Part shown: one piece after another, positions 1 to 7,918 of the stretch
Numbering within the stretch: the first letter of the stretch is position 1
Layout of the letters: the number at the start of each line of letters is the position of its first letter
Assembly (NCBI RefSeq): GCF_017315705.1
Contig: NZ_JAFLRF010000047.1
Coordinates: 1 to 39,087 of the forward strand
Direction of reading: 5' to 3'
DNA: 39,087 nucleotides
Source of the DNA: Trinickia mobilis
Lineage (GTDB): Bacteria > Pseudomonadota > Gammaproteobacteria > Burkholderiales > Burkholderiaceae
The notes under the pieces: generated by a model
Databases searched by the model: none
Told to the model about the DNA's origin: nothing
Seen by the model: the letters and a program-made list of their open reading frames with translations, nothing else
Program-made: the position numbers and the translations under genes

Positions 1-81
1 GGGTTGGATACGGCTCGGCAGGCGTTGTCGGTGCGGTTTGGCCGGGGGGCGAGGAAGAAGGTGGAGGAGGCCGCGCAGTGA
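1..81 (+). CDS. 3' end of an upstream protein gene (partial)
   Basis: The first frame is open from the window edge and reads 26 codons to a TGA at 79-81. The tail is rich in Arg, Lys and Glu (ending KKVEEAAQ), as expected for a charged C-terminus, and codon use fits the high-GC host. The fragment is too short to name. The frame could be open by chance, so the call is tentative. Confidence 0.4.
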   Translation, partial: GLDTARQALSVRFGRGARKKVEEAAQ

Positions 82-106
82 TTTGAGCCTTATTGCGTCA
101 GCCATG

Positions 107-129
107 ATCAACTCCTGAGGTGAGTTGAT
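107..129. repeat. short inverted repeat after the partial gene
   Basis: ATCAACTC (107-114) and GAGTTGAT (122-129) form a perfect 8-bp stem with a 7-base loop, 25 bases after the stop of the partial gene. There is no T-run, so it is not a classical intrinsic terminator. The remaining bases from 130 to 288 hold no convincing gene. Confidence 0.35.
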
Positions 130-288
130 GGTGGTCAGCGGGTCGTATGGGTTGCCGCCCATGCGGCCCGCGCTTCGTTTACAGCGTCAGATGCGTACGT
201 GCCTCCTGTTAGCTGCCGGGATTGATGCATGCGATCGAATCACTGTATGGATAATCAGTTATCCGATCAATCTATCCGTTCGGGATAG

Positions 289-1041
289 GGAAGCCGGGGC
301 GATTCACAAGCCTACGAAGCCTTTACCTCCAAAAAAGCCGAAATCGAGGCTCGCTTGGCCGACCTTCAAGCTGCGGTAGTTGAAGCAGAACGATTAAATC
401 GTGCACTCAGGGTGGGTCGGGTCCCGGCTATCGTTGTGGATGTTCTGCGGGCTATCGAGAGGGCTGGGCTGTCTTCCTACTTTACGGTGGTTGGTACGCA
501 CGCCCTGTACGCCTATGAGGCTGCGGCTGGAGTACGCATTGCGCAGGGCGCATTGGCCACCCAGGATGTCGACATGCTTTGGGATGCTCAAAGGCATGTT
601 CGTTTTCTGACAGACATCGAGCGCCTTGACGTTTCGATGCTCAGCATTTTGCAGCGCGTTGATAAGAGCTTTCGGCGCAAAGACGACCATCTCGAGACGG
701 CCATCAACAGCAAAGGTTTTGAGGTCGACTTTTTGCGACGGCCGCCGCAAGACTCTGACCCTCATCCGGTCCGACTGCCTGCTTACGAAGAAGACCTGTG
801 GCCTGTACAGGCCCGGCGTGCGCAGATATTGGCGTCGGCGCCCAAATTCGGGCAGGTCGTGGTGGCCGCGACCGGAAAAATGGCGAGGATGTCGGCCATT
901 GACCCGGAGGTATTCATCGACTTCAAGACCTGGATGGCGAAAGAGGCCCCGGACCGAGACCCGCGTAAGCGCCGACGCGACCAACTGCAGGCCGATATCG
1001 TCTGGACGTTGATGGACCAAGGCTTATTGTTGTCGCGGTAG
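289..1041 (+). pseudogene. GSU2403-family nucleotidyltransferase-fold protein, 5'-truncated
   Basis: The frame encodes the C-terminal two thirds of a GSU2403-family protein (NTP_transf_8 type, putative nucleotidyltransferase fold). Visible features are a short coiled-coil stretch (KKAEIEARLADL), the glycine motif VVGTHALYAYEA, the acidic motif TQDVDMLWD that would bind the metal, and VDFLRRP. Family members are usually about 330-350 residues and carry an extra N-terminal domain. Here family-like sequence continues upstream of the only possible start (TTG at 355, no clear ribosome site) as far as a TAG at 286-288. That TAG could come from a TTG Leu codon by one change. No matching N-terminal domain was found before it. 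I infer a decayed or 5'-truncated gene; expression from TTG 355 as a 228-residue protein is not excluded. Confidence 0.65.
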
Positions 1042-1114
1042 ATGCCGCAACAGGTCGCTGATACAAATGAGCTTGAGAAAACCAGGCCCTAACCCAGCCC
1101 AAGCCCCAGCCCCA

Positions 1115-1303
1115 TTCGCCGTCGTGCAGCAATTGCGCCGCCTGGCCGCCGGAGGTCCACCACACTGCGATGTCCGGCTTGATCTGCGCGAGCTTCTTGA
1201 ACGCGCGGTCGACGTCGAGCGGATACAGCTTGTCGCGCGGCACGCCGTCGGCGAGCAGGGCGGCTTCGAGCACCGTCTGCGGAACGAACGGCGGCGATCC
1301 ATC
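1115..1303 (-). pseudogene. ABC transporter substrate-binding protein fragment (spermidine/putrescine type)
   Basis: About 63 codons on the minus strand read as an internal piece of a PotD-like extracellular solute-binding protein, including VLEAALLADGVP, KLYPLDVDRAFKKL and KPDIAVWWTSGGQAAQLL. Both sides lose similarity at once: there is no signal peptide upstream and the frame runs into unrelated residues downstream. This is a gene remnant rather than a working binding protein, and no transporter partners (ATPase, permease) are present. The rest of 1042-1533 shows nothing else recognisable. The family assignment rests on recalled motifs. Confidence 0.6.
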
Positions 1304-1533
1304 TGCTACGCAAAATGTAATGACTGGAGTACGAAATATCGAATCCGGCCGACCAGGCAAGACACGCCGCACAGCACGACTCCACGCGCGGCAGTGCAGC
1401 AACCGGAACACGCAACAGCGGGCTTGAGAAAAATATACGAAGCCATTTTGTGAATGGCAACGCTCGAATTGTTGGAGCGGCCATAACGTGGCGTCATGGC
1501 CCGCAGCAGGAGGAAAGTCCGGAGAGCCGAGAC

Positions 1534-2460
1534 TTACGCCGGCGTCATCGCGCGCCGGAACGCAAGCGGACTCGCGCCGACCGCGGCGCGGAAGCGATGG
1601 CTGAAGTGGCTGCCGTTCGCAAAGCCGCAAAGCGCCGCGACTTGTTCGAGCGGCATCGTCGTGGTTTGCAGCAGCACGCGCGCGCGGTCGATGCGCTGTT
1701 GCGCAATCCACGAGTGGGGCGGCATGCCGAATGACGTCCGGAACATGCGCGCGAGATGGAATTCCGACAGGCACGCGACGTTGGACAGCTCGCCGAGCGT
1801 CAGCGATTCGGTCAGGTTGGCCTCGATGTAATCGCGCAGGCGGCGCCGCGTCGACACCGACAGTCCGCCCTTGCTCTGAACATTCTCGCGGCGCATCGAT
1901 TGGCCGCGCAGCAAGAGCGAGAGCACTTCGTGCACGATCTCGTTGGCGCGCAGCCGCTCGTCGGCGCCGTCCCACGGCAGCATGGCCAGCGACTGGCACA
2001 GCTCGGCGATGCGGGCGTCTTCGAAATAGGTGCGATCGGCGAGCGTCAGTTCGCGCGGCTCGCGATCCAGCTCGAGCGCCGCGCGCCGCGTGAAATGCTC
2101 GGGCATGAAGTACAGATGCATGAAATGCATGTGCCCGCGCACCCACCAGCGCGATTCGTGATCGCCCGGCAGCGCGCAAAGGCGGCGCGGCGCGCCGAAG
2201 CGGCCCGGGAGCTTCTGGCGTTCGGTCCGGTAGCCGCCGTCGAGATAGCACGACAGCGTGTGGTGGCCGGGATGGTCGTAGGCGGTCTCGGCGACGTCGG
2301 TGTCGCGCGTCCAGACGGCGGCCGCGAGCTGGTCGCCAAGCCACGCGAAGCGCTCGAGCGTCGCGTTGGCGTCGGCGAGCGTGCGGCACACCGACTGCAC
2401 GCCGAGCGAGCGGCCTGCAGGGGAGTCGAGCGTGGCGCAGGCGGGTGGGCAGGCCGTCAC
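1534..2460 (-). CDS. AraC family transcriptional regulator
   Basis: The protein is about 308 residues. The C-terminal ~100 residues form the AraC/XylS DNA-binding region with two helix-turn-helix segments (first around LTLGELSNVACLSEFHLARMF, second around LEQVAALCGFANGSHFSHRF). The N-terminal ~190 residues would be a ligand-sensing cupin-like domain (DHPGHHTLSCYLDGG). The start is uncertain. GTG at 2460 is favoured because a TATACT -10-like box lies at 2493-2498 on this strand; an upstream ATG at 2589 would add 43 residues of low-quality sequence and leave only 33 bases before the divergent exporter. The divergent placement suggests it controls that exporter gene. Its inducer cannot be read from the sequence. 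Confidence 0.85.
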   Translation of the reverse strand: MTACPPACATLDSPAGRSLGVQSVCRTLADANATLERFAWLGDQLAAAVWTRDTDVAETAYDHPGHHTLSCYLDGGYRTERQKLPGRFGAPRRLCALPGDHESRWWVRGHMHFMHLYFMPEHFTRRAALELDREPRELTLADRTYFEDARIAELCQSLAMLPWDGADERLRANEIVHEVLSLLLRGQSMRRENVQSKGGLSVSTRRRLRDYIEANLTESLTLGELSNVACLSEFHLARMFRTSFGMPPHSWIAQQRIDRARVLLQTTTMPLEQVAALCGFANGSHFSHRFRAAVGASPLAFRRAMTPA

Positions 2461-2622
2461 GGTGTCGGGGGGATGAGTGGAAAGATGGCCCGAGTATAGA
2501 GGCCGTCGCGCATTTGCGCCCGGGTGGCGGCAAGCCGGCGCGCATAAAAGCGCAAGGATGGACAAGGCCCGGCGCCGCGGCGATCGCATAGTCGGGCTCT
2601 CGCGTTTCGTTGAACCCGGCTT

Positions 2623-3531
2623 ATGAACCTGCTCCTTTACGTCGTGACCGTGCTGATCTGGGGGACCACCTGGATCGCGATCAAATGGCAACTTGGCGTC
2701 GTCGCGCCGCCGGTGTCGATCGCGCTGCGCTTCTGGTGCGCCGCGATCGTGCTGTTCGCGCTCTTGCGCATCATGCGCCGGCCGATCCTGCCGCCGCGCG
2801 CCGCATGGCCGTTGCTCGCGGCGCAGGCCCTCGCGCTCTTCTGCGTCAACTTCTTGTGCTTCTACTACGCCGAGCGGATCGTTCCGAGCGGCCTCGTCGC
2901 CGTCGTCTTCTCGACCGCGCCGCTGCTCAACTCGATCAACGGCCGCCTCTTCATGGGACGGCCGCTGCGGGCGAGCGCGATCGTCGGCGCGCTCTTGGGC
3001 CTCGCGGGAATCGGGTGCCTGTTCGCGCAGCAAATGGCCGGCCACGCCGGCGATGAGCAGATGTGGCTCGGCCTCGCTATCGCGTTCCTGGGGACGATGT
3101 CGTTCTCCGCCGGCAACCTGCTGTCGAGCCGGATGCAGTCGATGGGCCTGCACCCCATCGTCACGAATAGCTGGGCCATGCTGATCGGCGCGGCGGTGCT
3201 GACCGTCGGCAGCCTGCTGGCCGGGCTGCCGTTCGAGCCGGAATTCACCGTGCGCTACCTCGGCGCGCTTGCCTACCTCGCGGTGCCCGGCTCGGTCATC
3301 GGCTTTACGGCGTATCTGATGCTGGTCGGGCGGATCGGGCCGGAGCGGGCCGCGTACTGCACGGTGCTGTTCCCGATCGTCGCGCTGGCCGTGTCGACGG
3401 TATTCGAGGGCTACCGATGGTCCGCGCTCGCGGTGCTGGGGCTGATGCTCGTGGTCGCGGGCAATCTGGTCGCCTTCGACCTGACGCGGCGCCTCGTTGC
3501 GTGGAATGGCGTCGGCAAGCCGACGCTATGA
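2623..3531 (+). CDS. EamA/DMT family transporter
   Basis: A 302-residue, strongly hydrophobic protein with about ten predicted membrane helices arranged as two repeated five-helix EamA units, the architecture of the drug/metabolite transporter superfamily (RhaT/YdcZ-like inner-membrane exporters). The first helix starts immediately (LLLYVVTVLIWGTTWIAIKWQ) and carries the WGTTW motif typical of EamA proteins. It lies divergent from the AraC regulator with a 162-base gap, a common exporter-regulator pair. The substrate is unknown; EamA members export amino acids, purines or other metabolites. No clear Shine-Dalgarno sequence precedes ATG 2623. The 228 bases between this gene and the aldolase contain nothing recognisable. 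Confidence 0.9.
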   Translation: MNLLLYVVTVLIWGTTWIAIKWQLGVVAPPVSIALRFWCAAIVLFALLRIMRRPILPPRAAWPLLAAQALALFCVNFLCFYYAERIVPSGLVAVVFSTAPLLNSINGRLFMGRPLRASAIVGALLGLAGIGCLFAQQMAGHAGDEQMWLGLAIAFLGTMSFSAGNLLSSRMQSMGLHPIVTNSWAMLIGAAVLTVGSLLAGLPFEPEFTVRYLGALAYLAVPGSVIGFTAYLMLVGRIGPERAAYCTVLFPIVALAVSTVFEGYRWSALAVLGLMLVVAGNLVAFDLTRRLVAWNGVGKPTL

Positions 3532-3759
3532 AAGTGCGCGAATCAATCATGATGACGGAGAGCGTCGCGCGCTACCGCAGCCATACCGAACCGGCCGCGT
3601 AGCCGGGCATCCGGATTGCTTCTTGCTGTCAGGGGGGCGATACCTTGGCCGCATTTGGCGCGATCAAGTGCTGGCACCCCATCCCTTTGCCGCGCAGACT
3701 AAGGCGTATTCACGCCGGCAACCGGTGCCGCTCAGGCGACTTTGACGGAGGGCCACACC

Positions 3760-4797
3760 ATGAGCACTCGGGACGAACTCCAAAGCACGATCGACGCGCT
3801 GGTCCGGGCCGGCAAAGGCCTGCTGGCAGCCGACGAGAGCGGCGGCACCATTGCCAAGCGCTTCAAGACGATCGGCGTCGAATCGACCGAGGAAAACCGC
3901 CGCGCGTGGCGCAGTCTGCTCCTGTCGACCGCAGGCCTCGGCGAGTTCGTGAGCGGCGTCATCCTGTACGAAGAGACGCTCGGCCAATGCGCCGGCGACG
4001 GCACGCCGCTGCCGCAACTGGCGGCGCGCCAGGGCATCGTGCCGGGCATCAAGGTGGACGCGGGCAAGATCGCGCTTGCCCATGCGCCGGGCGACGAAGT
4101 GACCGAAGGGCTCGACGGTCTGGCGAAGCGTCTCGAAGGCTACAAGAAGCAGGGCGCGCGCTTCGCGAAATGGCGCGCGGTGTACAACGTGTCGGATACC
4201 TTGCCGAGCCGACTCGCGATCGAGACCAATGCCGCGTCGCTCGCGCGCTATGCGGCGATTTGCCAGGAAGCCGGCGTCGTGCCGATCGTCGAGCCGGAGG
4301 TGCTGATGGACGGCGGCCACTCGATCGAACGCTGCGCGCAAGTGACCGAAGCCGTGCTGCATGAGGTGTTCGCCGCGCTTCATCGCCACGCGGTGACGCT
4401 CGAGCACATGCTGCTCAAGCCGAGCATGGTCGTCGCGGGCAAGGAGCACGCGCGGCAAGCGCCGTCCGCCGAGATTGCGGCGCAGACGGTGAGCGTCCTC
4501 GGCCGCACGGTGCCGGCCGCGGTGGCGGGCCTCTTCTTCTTGTCGGGCGGGCAGACGCCTGAAGAGGCGACCGCCAATCTCGATGCGATCAATCGCACGG
4601 GCCGGCGCCCGTGGCCGTTGAGCTTTTCCTACGGACGCGCGTTGCAGGAGCCGCCGCTCAAGGCCTGGCGAGGGCAGGCGGCGAATATCGGCGCGGCGCA
4701 AATGGCGCTGATGAAGCGCGCGCGGTTGAATGGCGCGGCAAGCATGGGGCAATACGACGCCGAACTGGACGCCGTGGGCGATTCTGCGACGCGTTGA
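3760..4797 (+). CDS. class I fructose-bisphosphate aldolase
   Basis: A 345-residue class I (Schiff-base) aldolase that interconverts fructose 1,6-bisphosphate with dihydroxyacetone phosphate and glyceraldehyde 3-phosphate in the cytoplasm. Family signatures include KGLLAADES near the N-terminus, GIKVDAG, FAKWRAVYNV, IVEPEVLMDGGH and the Schiff-base lysine at about residue 220 in LLKPSMV. The start was set at ATG 3760, which has GGAGG eight bases upstream; an in-frame TTG at 3742 lies before that ribosome site. A strong terminator follows at 4833. Many Burkholderia also carry a class II aldolase in a cbb or glycolytic operon, so this enzyme may be the gluconeogenic or auxiliary isozyme (inference). 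Confidence 0.95.
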   Translation: MSTRDELQSTIDALVRAGKGLLAADESGGTIAKRFKTIGVESTEENRRAWRSLLLSTAGLGEFVSGVILYEETLGQCAGDGTPLPQLAARQGIVPGIKVDAGKIALAHAPGDEVTEGLDGLAKRLEGYKKQGARFAKWRAVYNVSDTLPSRLAIETNAASLARYAAICQEAGVVPIVEPEVLMDGGHSIERCAQVTEAVLHEVFAALHRHAVTLEHMLLKPSMVVAGKEHARQAPSAEIAAQTVSVLGRTVPAAVAGLFFLSGGQTPEEATANLDAINRTGRRPWPLSFSYGRALQEPPLKAWRGQAANIGAAQMALMKRARLNGAASMGQYDAELDAVGDSATR

Positions 4798-4832
4798 TCG
4801 GCATGCCGCAGATCCGGCGGAACGCACCAAAC

Positions 4833-4866
4833 AAAAAGGCCAGAACACTTCCGCTCTGGCCTTTTT
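4833..4866. terminator. bidirectional intrinsic terminator
   Basis: A 12-bp perfect stem (AAAAAGGCCAGA / TCTGGCCTTTTT) with a 10-base loop. It has A-runs and T-runs on both sides, so it can end transcription of the aldolase gene on the plus strand and of the transporter gene converging on the minus strand. Confidence 0.9.
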
Positions 4867-4920
4867 GCTTTCGGACCGCGGCGGCGACTCAATTGCGCCG
4901 CCGCCGCGTGCGGCTCGACT

Positions 4921-6576
4921 TCAATGCCACGCCATCTGAACGACCTTGACGATCACCAGCCCGACCGCGATCACCAGATACCCACGCAGCACGCCCATCC
5001 AGACACGCTTGGACAGCGTGAGATTCGGCTTCGGCAGTTGTTCGAGCGGCGGCATGCGCCACGTGTCGCGCACCTTCTTCAAGGCCGCCTTGCTCGGCGC
5101 CGGTGCTTCTGCCGCCGCTGCGCTGCGCGTCTTGCGCACGATTTCGGTGGCTGCGTAGCCGACGATGGCGAGCAGCGTGCCGCCGACGAGGATCTCCATG
5201 ATCGCCTTGCCGCTGATATCCGGATACACGGTGGCGGTGGTCAGGATGATCGACAGCACGACCAGAATCCAGATGATCGCGCCCGTGAACAGATTCAGCT
5301 TTTTGCCGTTCACCCACGGACCGAGCACGGCACGGTCGTTGCACAGCAGCAGCAGGAACACGGTGGCGCTCGGCAGGAGCACGCCGGCGAGCGTCTGCAC
5401 GGCCTCGGTCAGAAGGCCGAGCGGGCTGCCCGGCATCAGCACGAGCGCCGCGGCGAGCGCGATGATGCCGAAGTAGACGAGGTAGAAGCCCTTCGCGTCG
5501 AGCACGCTGCGATGCAGCGAGTGACGGATCTTGAACACGTCGCCGATCGCGTAGGCCGTCGCGAGCGAGACAGCGGCAGCGCCGATGATCGAAGCGTCGA
5601 GCAGCGCGACCGCGAAGATCGTCGCCGACGTCGGGCCGACGTACTTGTGCAGCCCGGCGATCACGCCGCCCGCATCGGTGAAGTTGCCGAACTCCGGACG
5701 TCCCGCGAAGAGCGCTGCGCAGAAGGCCATCATCGCGACGGCGCCGATGATCACGAAGGCAATGCCGATCCACAGGTCCGCCTTTTCGTACTTCATGAAG
5801 CGCGGCGTGATGCGCTTGTCGATCACGTAGCTTTGCTGGAAGAACAGCTGCCACGGCGCGACCGTCGTGCCGACAATGCCGATCACGAGCAGCATCACGT
5901 CCGACAGCTTCGAGTTCTTCGGCCAGCTCGGGATAAGGAAGTCGCGCGTGATGACGCTGACCGGCGGATGGATCGACACGAGCACCGGCACCAGCAGCAG
6001 GCTCAAAAGGCACAGCACGATCGCGAAGCGTTCGAAGCGCCGGAAGTTGCCGGTGCTCACGGCGGCCATCGTCAGCACGGCGGCGATGCAGACGCCGAGC
6101 ACCTTCGACACGCCGAGATAGTCGAGCGCAAAGGTGATGCCGATGAATTCGGTGACGATCGTGAGCGCGTTGAGCAGGAACAGGTCGATGACGCTGAAGG
6201 CACCCCAGAACTTGCCGAAGCGCTCGAAGATCAGGCGTGCGTGGCCGACGCCCGTTACGGCGCCAAGGCGCAGCACCATTTCCTGGTTCACGTACAGCAC
6301 GGGGATCAGGAGCGCGAGCGTCCAGAGCAGCGACGTGCCGTAGTTCTGGCCGGCTTGCGTGTAGGTGCCGAACGCGCCCGCATCGTTGTCGCCGACCATC
6401 ACGATGAGACCGGGGCCGAGAATCGCGAGCAGCGTGCGCAGGCGCGCCCACCAGTTGGTGCGCGGCGCGGTGTCGTGGTGCGCGATCGTGCCGAACGCGC
6501 CGCGGATATCGCCGACGTGGGCGTCGTCGAGCACGGCGCTCCGTGTCGTCGACGAGACGTTTGCAGGTGTGGACAT
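4921..6576 (-). CDS. NRAMP-superfamily divalent metal transporter, NRMT-like (possibly Mg2+)
   Basis: A 551-residue inner-membrane protein with a ~45-residue cytosolic N-terminus, about 11-12 hydrophobic helices, and a charged Ala/Lys-rich loop before the last helix. It aligns with NRAMP (MntH) along the whole core, but the two metal-binding motifs differ. The helix-1 DPGN motif is replaced by Asp65-Ala-Gly-Ala68 (within GDNDAGAFGT), and the helix-6 MPH motif by Ala240-Pro-Trp242 (within TTVAPWQLFF). Loss of the soft methionine ligand is the hallmark, as I recall it, of NRAMP-related magnesium transporters (NRMT). Mg2+ transport is therefore more likely than Mn2+/Fe2+, although automatic annotation would say Nramp. 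It is preceded on the same strand by a small gene, a hairpin element and a proline/acid-rich leader peptide, which suggests metal-responsive attenuation. Confidence 0.88.
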   Translation of the reverse strand: MSTPANVSSTTRSAVLDDAHVGDIRGAFGTIAHHDTAPRTNWWARLRTLLAILGPGLIVMVGDNDAGAFGTYTQAGQNYGTSLLWTLALLIPVLYVNQEMVLRLGAVTGVGHARLIFERFGKFWGAFSVIDLFLLNALTIVTEFIGITFALDYLGVSKVLGVCIAAVLTMAAVSTGNFRRFERFAIVLCLLSLLLVPVLVSIHPPVSVITRDFLIPSWPKNSKLSDVMLLVIGIVGTTVAPWQLFFQQSYVIDKRITPRFMKYEKADLWIGIAFVIIGAVAMMAFCAALFAGRPEFGNFTDAGGVIAGLHKYVGPTSATIFAVALLDASIIGAAAVSLATAYAIGDVFKIRHSLHRSVLDAKGFYLVYFGIIALAAALVLMPGSPLGLLTEAVQTLAGVLLPSATVFLLLLCNDRAVLGPWVNGKKLNLFTGAIIWILVVLSIILTTATVYPDISGKAIMEILVGGTLLAIVGYAATEIVRKTRSAAAAEAPAPSKAALKKVRDTWRMPPLEQLPKPNLTLSKRVWMGVLRGYLVIAVGLVIVKVVQMAWH

Positions 6577-6672
6577 TTTTAGTTTTCCTATGCGTAGAGC
6601 TAAAGCGGTCGTGGCGCAGCCTGCCGGACGATGTGGGTCGAGCGAGCGGCGGGCTGCGCGGTTTCAGTGTCG

Positions 6673-6822
6673 TCAGTCAGCGAGCTTCTTGAGCGCGGTC
6701 CAGAGCGCGGCGGCCACGCTGGCCGATGCGTGCGAACGCGGCTCGAGCGTCAGCATCTCGTCGTAGTGCGTGCGAGCTTCGTCGACGCGCGGGAGCTGCG
6801 GTACGAGAAGAGCGAATTGCAT
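6673..6822 (-). CDS. 49-residue small protein upstream of the NRAMP-like gene
   Basis: A short open frame with an excellent ribosome site: GGAGGA at 6829-6834 with six bases to the ATG at 6822. The product starts MQFALLVPQLPRVDEAR and ends WTALKKLAD. It has a short hydrophobic start, an acidic middle and an Ala-rich amphipathic C-terminal helix, and no signal peptide or metal-binding cluster. The stop lies 96 bases before the transporter ATG on the same strand, so the two are probably co-transcribed. I do not recognise the family. It could be a regulatory or accessory micro-protein for the transporter, or a translated leader whose translation affects transporter expression. Confidence 0.6.
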   Translation of the reverse strand: MQFALLVPQLPRVDEARTHYDEMLTLEPRSHASASVAAALWTALKKLAD

Positions 6823-6852
6823 GATGAATCCTCCACAATCATTGAAACCTGG

Positions 6853-6930
6853 GGCCCGAGGGTGGCCAGTCCGGTTTCAGCTCACACGGATCGAGACGAT
6901 CGGACGTGTGGGGAGGAACGAATGCGGGCC
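6853..6930 (-). promoter_or_regulatory. candidate structured leader element (attenuator or riboswitch-like)
   Basis: On the minus strand an outer stem pairs GGCCCG (6925-6930) with CGGGCC (6853-6858). It encloses a strong inner hairpin at 6883-6910: CACACG, three bases, GATCG, a TCT loop, CGATC, then CGTGTG. The element begins six bases after the stop codon of the 23-codon leader peptide and ends about 20 bases before the ribosome site of the 49-codon gene. A leader peptide followed by a stem-loop ahead of the coding genes is the geometry of translation-coupled attenuation. It matches no riboswitch class that I can recall. Confidence 0.5.
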
Positions 6931-6935
6931 TTCCG

Positions 6936-7007
6936 TCAGGCGAAGCAAAAAGTCGGGCGCGTGAGGGCGCAGGTATGGCAAGAGTGACTAGGCTCAGGGT
7001 CGGGCAT
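6936..7007 (-). CDS. 23-residue leader peptide with Pro/acid-rich start
   Basis: An ATG at 7007 is preceded by AAGGA (7015-7019) at seven bases. The peptide begins Met-Pro-Asp-Pro-Glu-Pro and continues SHSCHTCALTRPTFCFA, with three Cys and two His. Alternating prolines and acidic residues directly after the start are what destabilise translating ribosomes when Mg2+ is low; the enterobacterial mgtA leader MgtL has the same kind of N-terminus (from memory, Met-Glu-Pro-Asp-Pro). The stop lies next to the stem-loop element and upstream of an NRAMP-related transporter that may carry Mg2+. I infer a Mg2+-sensing leader peptide. The frame also extends upstream to 7208, but only this short part has a ribosome site. 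Confidence 0.5.
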   Translation of the reverse strand: MPDPEPSHSCHTCALTRPTFCFA

Positions 7008-7388
7008 TTCGATTTCCTTTTGTCTTTCCCGTTGTCGCGTCGCGAAACACGGATGTGTTGAACCACACGCCTTTTCGAACACCGGCGCAGCATGCTGCCG
7101 GCCAGCGAAAAGGCGCAAACGAACGGCGCCGCGAGCCTGATGGCTCGATGCGCCAGACCATCGACGCGGATGTGCGAACGCGCGCACGTCGCGAAGGCGG
7201 CGTATCAATCGAAGAGGTGCGAAGGGAGTACTGCGGAAGCTACTGCGATGCGCACCGTCTGCCTGTCGGCATGACGGCGGCTAAAGAAGAATCAGCGCGG
7301 GGCGTCGTGCCAGTCAGGCAGAAATACTGTTCGAAGATCGACTACTGCAACTGTCCAAGGCATATGCCCCATTTGTGGAAACAACTGA

Positions 7389-7418
7389 ATTTTAGTGATT
7401 TGCTATAAGACAAGTCAA
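7389..7418 (-). promoter_or_regulatory. putative sigma-70 promoter for the leader/transporter unit
   Basis: On the minus strand TTGACT (7413-7418) and TAAAAT (7389-7394) are separated by 18 bases in an AT-rich stretch. This would start a transcript near 7382, giving a leader of about 370 bases before the leader peptide. A closer promoter was not obvious. The stretch from 7008 to 7388 otherwise shows no supported gene. Confidence 0.45.
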
Positions 7419-7537
7419 CGCATACGCAGAAGAATTTTCTTACGTTTCAATTACGTAGCGCGTACGATGCCGAATTCCTCTGCACACCTGCGCATCGGCA
7501 ACGAAGCCGTTGCCGAGCTGCGGACCGTCGTGGCGGT

Positions 7538-7813
7538 TTAACTTGATGCGAGACCTTTGCGCAGCAGTTCGTCGACGAGGCCCGTCATCCCTTCCGGATG
7601 GCTGGCCGCGCGTTCCTTCAGCGTCGCCGCGAGCTCGCCGTCGAGCTTGCACGCGAACGGCACGAGCCCTTTTGCCTGATCGAGCTTGCGCTGCTCGCGA
7701 CGGTCGAGCACTTCGACGATGCCTTTGCCGAAGCGCTCGGAGCGCGTCTGCTTCATCGAGTGGGTCAGTTTGAGCGCCTTGCTCTTTTCAAGGTCGGTTT
7801 TCTTCATTGGCAT
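7538..7813 (-). CDS. conserved hypothetical protein, 91 aa
   Basis: A small basic protein starting MPMKKTDLEKSKALKL and containing ERFGKG, EVLDRREQRKLDQA and VPFACKL. The C-terminal part (HPEGMTGLVDELLRKGL) looks like the second helix of a ribbon-helix-helix DNA-binding fold, as seen in small antitoxin-like or plasmid-partition-type proteins. I recall similar short proteins in Burkholderia genomes, all annotated hypothetical. ATG 7813 has AGGAC about nine bases upstream. No toxin partner lies next to it. The 105-base gap to the dehydratase gene on the same strand makes co-transcription possible. The function is unknown. Confidence 0.75.
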   Translation of the reverse strand: MPMKKTDLEKSKALKLTHSMKQTRSERFGKGIVEVLDRREQRKLDQAKGLVPFACKLDGELAATLKERAASHPEGMTGLVDELLRKGLASS

Positions 7814-7918
7814 GCGGAAGTGTCCTGCGGTTGGAGTGGGGCGGCCTGTAGCCGGTGGGCCCGTATTGTACGCAGTGCGCGCGGGCCAGCCCAGACGGGC
7901 CGGCCCGCCTCGTGCCCG

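Noticed and set aside
4924-6582. A ~550-codon open frame opposite the NRAMP-like gene
   Set aside because: Highly charged low-complexity product, no start signal; the transporter on the other strand has helices and family motifs.
6936-7208. A 90-codon protein covering the leader peptide region
   Set aside because: The upstream part has no ribosome site and a shadow-like composition; only the last 23 codons have a proper start signal.
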